64,000 nt of DNA from Omphiscola glabra (lineage: Eukaryota; Mollusca; Gastropoda; Lymnaeidae): assembly GCA_964017045.1 (NCBI GenBank), contig OZ024794.1, positions 21,625,316 to 21,689,315 of the forward strand, written 5' to 3'. Each line of letters opens with the position of its first letter. Position 1 is the first letter of the stretch. This document shows, piece after piece, positions 35,001 through 43,200 of this stretch. A program made the translations under genes and the position numbers. Under the pieces are notes generated by a model, which did not search any database, was not told the DNA's origin, and was given only the letters and a program-made list of their open reading frames with translations.

Positions 35001-38000
35001 CTTAGATACTTACACAAGTTTAGCAACGGTGTCGTCTCTGAAAACATCAGCCAGCATTGGACGAGACACAGAATTTGACACGAGAGATCTCAAACGCCCG
35101 TCATTCATCGAGGGTTTTCTCGGTAACTGTATCGTGGAGGCGTCCTCCAGAACCGGCGAGTCATTCACTGTTTGTCTGGACATCGTTTTGGCGATACCTC
35201 TCACGGGCTCATCGTTGAACGACACGTTGAAGTTCTCCTCGGGCATATCGTCCCCTATTATCGTCCTGGCGATACTCATCTTCGACTCCTCGTTAAACGA
35301 TACGTTGAAGTTCTCCTCGGGCAAGGACCGAGTGGATTCGTCTTCGCTCGTCTCTACCAGGGAGCTGTTGGCCCTCTCCGGTTCTTTTACGTCCGTGAAC
35401 GATTTCTTCTGCGCTTGTGACAAGCAACACTTCACCTGAACATTTAATGGACAAATTATGAACAAATAATAGACATATAATGGACATATAAGAGACATAT
35501 AATGGACATATTTCAGTTGGTGTTTCCTGGTTGGGGGGGAGGGGGTGATGTGGTAACAAGCGGCCATAACTCAAAAGTACTGAGAGCGAGGTTGCTCTTC
35601 AAATTTCATTGACGATACGTTTTTTAAACACAACATGAAAATCCCCGTGGAAGAATTGAAATCTCGTCCAATGCCATGTCAAGTACTCCAGTACTGGACG
35701 CCGTGACGCGGCATGTATGTGGAAGAATTGAAAGCTCGTCCAATGCCATGTCAGGTATTCCAGTACTGGACGCCGCGACGTGACGGTATAGGGGTTCTGA
35801 AATTTTAATCTGTTTTAAGATTTTGCTCGTTAGATGAAAAATCCGTACGTAACAAAAGGACTGGACACCAGCTTACAAAGACATACGATACCAAAACTAT
35901 TGATACTAACAACATTCAATTCAATTATACTACTAAATTAATATAAAAATACAATATCAAATATTAGAAATAAAAAAAAATATATAACCTACCGCACAGC
36001 GAGTGAAAAAGTGTAACGAAGTGGCTGTTGGTACACGGCTACCAAGCCTGTGACGTAGTTTTGTTACATAATTATTTTGTTCGAAGTGGCTGTTAGTACA
36101 CGGCTACCAAGCCTGTGACGTAGTTTTGTTACATAATTATTTTGTTCGAAGTGGCTGTTGGTACACGGCTACCAAGCCTGTGACGTAGTTTTGTTACATA
36201 ATTATTTTGTTGAAGTGGCTATTGGTACACGGCTACCAAGCCTGTGACGTAGTTTTGTTACATAATTATTTTGTTCGAAGTGGCTATTGGTACACGGCTA
36301 CCAAGCCTGTGACGTAGTTTTGTTACATAATTATTTTGTTCGAAGTGGCTATTGGTACACGGCTACCAAGCCTGTGACGTAGTTTTGTTACATAATTATT
36401 TTGTTCGAAGTGGCTATTGGTACACGGCTACCAAGCCTGTGACGTAGTTTTGTTACATAATTATTTTGTTCGAAGTGGCTATTGGTACACGGCTTCCAGA
36501 ATTGAGAGGTTGGGATTAAAAAACAATTTAAAATATTTTTGTTTGGTTTGTAAGACCAAATGAGGTATCAAATGAAAGATAATTGAATGTACTATACGTT
36601 TGAAATCTTAATTCTTCATTTTAACTAAAATAAACTACCACAAATGACATCCGAATAGCATTTAGTCTAATGTGTCCCGTGTCCGAAAGGGGGCGCTGCG
36701 TGTCCGGGTCCATTTTGACTAATGCTATTCGGATGTCATTTGAAGTAGTTTATTTTAGTTAAAATGACAAATTAAGTTTACAAACGTACAGTACATTCAA
36801 TTATCTTTCATTTGATACCTCATTTGGTCTTACAAACCCAGCAATAATATTTGTAATCGTTTTTTAATCCCAACCTCTAAATTCTGGTACCAGTCTACCA
36901 ATAGGTGCAGTGTAATCCTCGAGAGATAAAAATATTAATTAACACACACACATATAAAGAGTAAAAATGTGTAAGGCTCCTAAAGGTAAATTAAGTATCG
37001 AAATCATGCAAAAAATCTCTCCCAGCTGGGTAAAGCTGACGGTTTATTTATAAGGAGGCAGTTAGAAACCTCCAGACAAGAACATCTAGAATTGGCATCA
37101 CCCGGTAGCATCCTTTAGAACAAATTAAAACGTGAACAACCTTTTCCCAATCAAGAATTTAAAAATCGTTTAAAAGATTCCCGTGAAATATGTGAAACTG
37201 ATAGAGTATTAAAACAATAAAGTCCCTAATCAGTATTAGAACAGTTAATAACATTTCTCCATCACTAGATATTCAATTTCGCTCACAAAATGTATTTATA
37301 GGAGAGGATGGCAAATGTTTCTACCTTTAAGCTGACAGCATACGCATTGAATTTGTCCACAGCTTCTGCTAAGAGCGCGCGTCCATGAAAGAGTTTCAGG
37401 TCGGGTTGAGCAAGCTCAGGTCTGTCATCAAAGAAAAAAAAACCTGAACTATTTGTTTATCTTTCTATTCTGAGAGACCATAATATTGACACAGCTGAAT
37501 TCTTAATATATATAAATATATATATATATACATACATATATATGAATGTCTATATGTATGTGTGTATATATGTCCCGTATGCGCTCCTATACCATTCATG
37601 CGACAACGATAAAACTTTGGTGAGATGTTGTCCAAAAGCTCGCGCATTTTTCTGAGTCATTAAAACTCTTTTAAAATATTCCGTATTGAGCCTTTGGCCC
37701 TAAATTCGTTTTTTTTTTTCTTATATGAGCTATGAAAATATAATTTCCTTATGCGCTCCAATGCCATTTATACAAATGCGATAAAACGTTGGTGAATGTT
37801 GTTCGCATGTCCGCAAAGGTTTGTGAATTATTACAACCATTTTTTAAAATTCCATTTTGAGCCAGCGGCCCTTTGTTCGTTTTTTTCTTATATGAGATAT
37901 ATAAATATAATTTCAAACCGTATGCGCTCCAATACAATTTATGCGATTGCGATAACACTTTGGTGAGTTGTCCACAAACCCGCACATTTTTCTAAGCCAT

Positions 38001-40176
38001 TACAACTCTTCTAAAATATTTAGTTTTTGGCCGTTGGCCCTAAATTAATATTTTTTCTTATATGAGCTTTGTAAAAATAATTTACATATGCGCTCCTTTA
38101 CCATTCATCCGATTGCGATAAAACTTTGGTGAGTTTTTGTGATCATACCCGAAAAGTTTATGAATTATTACAACCATTTGAAAGCATTCCATTTTAGAAC
38201 AGGGGCCTTAAATTCGTTTTCTCTTAAAAATATAATTTCAAACAAATGATAATGCATGGTGGATAGAATTTTTTTTAAAATTCAAATAGCGTTATTAAAT
38301 TGTGTGTGTAAAATAATTTGTAGGTTTCTGAAGTAATATAACCATTCTACAATATTCCATTTGTGGACGGTGGCCCTAAATTCATTTTTTTTCTCTTATG
38401 TTAGCTATATAAATATGATTTCCGTATGCGTTCCTCTACCATTCATCTGATTGCGATAAAACTTTGGTGAGTTGTGTACACGACCGTATAATGTTTCTTA
38501 AAAAGTACAACCATTTTACAATATCCGTTTGGGGCCGGGGGCCCTAAATTTATTTATAGATATATAATGAGATATATAAATATAATTACAAATAGAACTA
38601 TAGCATGGGTGGATCAATCGCTACGAGTGTGAAAACTAAATTTAGAAAATCCATGCTTCTCACATGTACAGCTGTGTGTGGCCTGATCACGTTTCGAAAA
38701 AACGTCTAATTTATTCGAGTACGCACCAGGCGGTAAAAAAAAAAAATGTGTATTTAAAAAGTACTTCAAAAATCATGATTAAAACACAAACACTTTATTT
38801 CTTTGAGTGGCATTGCAAGCAGGGCCGGATTAAGCCATTTTAGTGCCCAAGGCACAAACCCACATGGGTGCCCCCTTCTGCCCGGGGCCCCTGATCTTTC
38901 ACTGACCGTGACCGCTGGTATGTTCAATATTATTCAAAGAAAACAATTGTAAACAAATATGTTTTTAGTTTGTATTACTATCACTTATATAAAACCTACA
39001 ATAAAGTATTTCTGTATTAAAATTAATAGTTAATAAATTTTGAAATAATAATAGACAAAAATACTTTATTTTTTATTAGATGAAAAAAATCAAAAAGATT
39101 TTGTCATTTACATTTTAAAGATTTTTTCCCTAGATTTACATCTAGCGAAGTTATTGAGTATATCGTCAAAGTTAATTTTGCGCCACACATCTGCCTCGAT
39201 CATAAGCAGAGATAAGGAATCGAGCCTTTCTTGTTTCATTGTTGATCTATTTGGATTTTGTGTACGTTTCAACTGAGAAAAAGAGCGCTCAGTTGAACAG
39301 TTAGTAACCATTAATTTTAAAAATATGCGCAAGGCGATTTCAACATTTGGAAAGGCACACTCGATGTTGTCTCTAACTATTACTTTGTATAATTCTCCAT
39401 GATTGAACGTTTTGTTTTCCGATTTTGATGCAGGGAACTTGTGGCGAATATATGAATGAAACTGTTGTAGTTCAGTATATAAATTATTGTTCAGATCTTT
39501 AGGATAAGCATTTATTAGTTCTTCACAACACTGAGATGTTTGTGATAGTGATACGTCGACCAAACAAGAAAATCGAACGGCTACATCATTCTACACCTTT
39601 TGGTTTTATTTTTGCAGCTTCTTCAAATCTTTCAAATTCATTCCTAGATTTATGCAAGTGATCTGCTAGTGAAGAATACAAATCAGCACACGTTTTCAAG
39701 TTCACATGCTCATTTTGTGTCTATTACATAGGGGTTACCGGTCGAATTAATTAATTAATGTTATTATTTTAATATTATTTATTGAAAATATAAAAATGGT
39801 TAAAAAAAAATTTATAAAACTTCCCAAATTTTTTTAAAATTCGAATACGACCGCATGATTTATTTACAAGCCGAGTGAGTCCGCATGGTCCGTATTTTGC
39901 TCATTACCATTTACCAGGAGTTTTTTAAATTTTTTATGCGCTTAATTTTTAAGCATTCAAGATTGTACCAAACTTGAGTGCGAATTTTTATTATAATGTA
40001 TTTCTTCATTTTCATAGCACTTGTTAAATTTTCAGTTGTTTCTGGACTTAAATTTGTTCAAAAAAATAATAAATCTTGAGGACTTGTGGTGCCCCCAAAC
40101 GCTTGGTGCCCAAGGCAAGTGCCTTGTTTGCCTAGAGGTTAATCCTGCCCTGATTGCAAGGCATGCCGGGTACTCG

Positions 40177-40214
<38 letters not shown>

Positions 40215-43200
40215 TATATGCGGTAAATTTCAATAAATCATCCTACAGAGTTTTATAAACGATCTTTGATGACTCTCTAAGGCGGTCTACAAAGTGAGTG
40301 TTAGTTAACCTGTATCAGAATGTACGGCCTGACATGAATAAAGCTGATGGGTGGCAGATAGTGAATAGTTTGTTATTTTTGTCTGATGTTTTTATTTTCT
40401 TGTGGATTTTAAATATTAGAGAGGCAACAAAGTATGTTCAAACCCGTTACAAGGTGACGGATTGTCATATATAATATAGTAACTTAAAGAAGTTGAAAAA
40501 AAAAGTAATTATCTAAAGACATTGTATTTTCCCTTTTGTCTGACATACCTAAAGTTTAATTTCTCAAGATTTTCATTCATGAGATGAAAATACGCTTCCT
40601 GCTCCTCCATGTTGTCTTCCATTGATATGATTAAATCCCGCAATTTGTGCACACAGAAATCAGGATTGACGACGTTGATCGGAGCCGTCGGAAATCTCTC
40701 GACATCACGCGTGGCGCTTTTTTCGTTGAGCGGTTCAGCGGGGGGGCCCGAGTCCTCTTCTGCATTAGCCAACCGTTTTCGGGGAGGCCCTAGGTTGCGC
40801 CTCATCAAATCATTGTTCAGAACTCTCCGTATCAAAATTTTGAACGTGGCGATGCTAGGCCTGACACTCGTTGCTGACTTCGTCTGGACCGACGATTGTG
40901 TTTCTTCCGAATTATCGCTGACCTCGTCATCATCGGCTTCCTCTGAAGATGACCCCGGATCTCTCTCCGCAGTCTCTAGAGCCACCGCCTCGTGAGAAAT
41001 CGACTTTGACCGATAGGCACTAAGCGCTCCAAAGGAGAATCCTCCGGCGATGGACTTCCCCCGCCTTTCCTTCTTCGCCTCTGCCATCTCCACAAGCTTT
41101 CCGAGACGGTAGACTTCCGTGGTCATGTAGTTCAGGTGCGGGTTTCGATACAGGAACAGGTCCGGGCCAAGCAAAGCTGGCAAGACTCGTTTCTCGCGGA
41201 AAATAACTTCTTTGGTAGGGAGGACTTGCAGCAGTTCATCCAGACCCTTTCTCACAATGGTGAGAGCTTCCCTGCGTGTAATAACTGCGTCGACCACGTT
41301 CCTTTCCTCTTTGAACGAGTCTGGTGCTACAGTGATCCCCCAAAGACGAACGATTATATGCTCTCCATTCTCTAAAGCGGGCCTCGTCACCATCTGCCAA
41401 TCTTCGGAGTAGTAGCCGAGCTGAATGCTTCTGTACGCGAAGGAAATTCGAAAAGACTCGCTTGGCAAAATGGATCGGGCTTCGGAGTCAAAGACGAAGC
41501 GAGTCGTGATATACTTGCTCAGGCCCAGCTTATCCTGGTGCTCTTTCTTGACCCAACTGATGCGAATGACAGTGGGCCCCGTGTTGGTCATTGTGAGTGA
41601 CGAAATGGCGTTCCTTCCCAGCTCAGCGGTGCAGCCAAGCTCGATGACCAGCGGCTTGTCAGGACTCCTGCGATCCGTCGACCATGTCAGCGCAGTGTCG
41701 CCAACCATGAGACTCGGGAATGACGTTTTGCAATAGGTTTGATGAGTCGGGTAGGTCACGCGTCTCGTCTGGGTGACATCCGTCAAATGTATGTCTTCAA
41801 TGTTTGCCGTCGTCCCTCTCTGCGAGATCTCCTCCAGGCATCTGCTGAATGTGATTTTGGGTTTAAGACCACCGGAAACCAAGCCAAGGGTCGCCATCAT
41901 CGGGACGAACTCTGACCCCATGCTGTTGTCCTGATCCATCAGAGAGTGTGACTTCTCGATATGATCCGAACCGAGACCTAGCTTCGCCCTTATGACATCC
42001 GTAACCTGAGGGCAACCAAACCAGTCAGTCACGATGGTGTATCCTCTCTCTCGCCTGGGAACCACTGGGCTAATGTCGCTTCTGAATCTGTACTTTGAAT
42101 CACCTGCACTGAAGAACTCCATGAGTGTGAGCTCTTCTGGGGTGACGGTCCTTTCAATTTTTATCAAGTCCCGTTCACACCCGTCTGGGGTGATTTTTGG
42201 AAGCAGCTGTTTTTTTCGGATGAGTAAATTGCCCCGAGTCTTCCCTGTGGCCGACATTAAAAAATCCTCAACCTGCATCTGGTTTTCTTTCATCTGTAGG
42301 ATTATTAATTGAAAGTTCATGATCATGAAATAATTTTGTTTTAGGATCAATAGCTTATAAATAAATAACGCCATAAAAAGATCTACTTTTAGGAGAACTC
42401 ATTAGAAGTCTTATTTTTTTTTTAAAAAGAAGAAGAAGAAATATCCACTACAATGTGCCCCGAAGGCTTAATGCAGAACGAGGGAAAATACACTTAAATT
42501 TAATCAGATGTTAGCTGAAAAATAATATAAAATTACTTATAGCAGTGGTTCTCAACCTTCCTAATGGCGCGACCCCTTAATACAGTTCTTCATGTGTGGC
42601 GACCCCCAACCACAAAATTATTTTCGTTGCTACTTAATAACTGTAGAGTATATGTGTTCTCCGGTGGTCTTAATCCACCCCTGGGAAAGTATTGTTCAAC
42701 CCCCAAAAGCGGTCGCGACCCCCAGGTTGAGAACCGCTGATTTAGAGGTTTTTTTTTGGCGAGCTTCGACCTTTATTGGCCATGATAGGGCCACTAATTT
42801 CACAAAAATTGTCTCAGCAATCAAAAGCACCCGTTAGAGTGGATCAGTTAGCTTGAAGTGGATACGTTAGCATGAAGTGGACATGTGGTCCAGATTTCAA
42901 CACTATACCTGTTTATAACGGATCAGACTTCTTTCCTCGCGGCCCAGGCTCGCGTTGATGCTGTTCAAGTAGCACCGACCCACGGGCTGCTTCCTGAGCA
43001 GCGCCTTTGTTGGTTGGTGTGTGGCAGGGACGATGGGCGCCTCAAACCACGGCGTCAACAGCTTTGGGCACACCATGTCCAGGGGCAGCGTTGGGGGGTC
43101 TGTGTGTCAAACATTAAGAAAATATACCGGATAAAAACCGCGGAAAGGTCGGGTTTTATTGGACATTAGTCTAGTTCATGTGTGAATTGACAACGATCCG

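Noticed and set aside
36012..36492. CRISPR-like array of 60-bp repeats
   Set aside because: Units are tandem copies with no unique spacers, and the DNA is eukaryotic.
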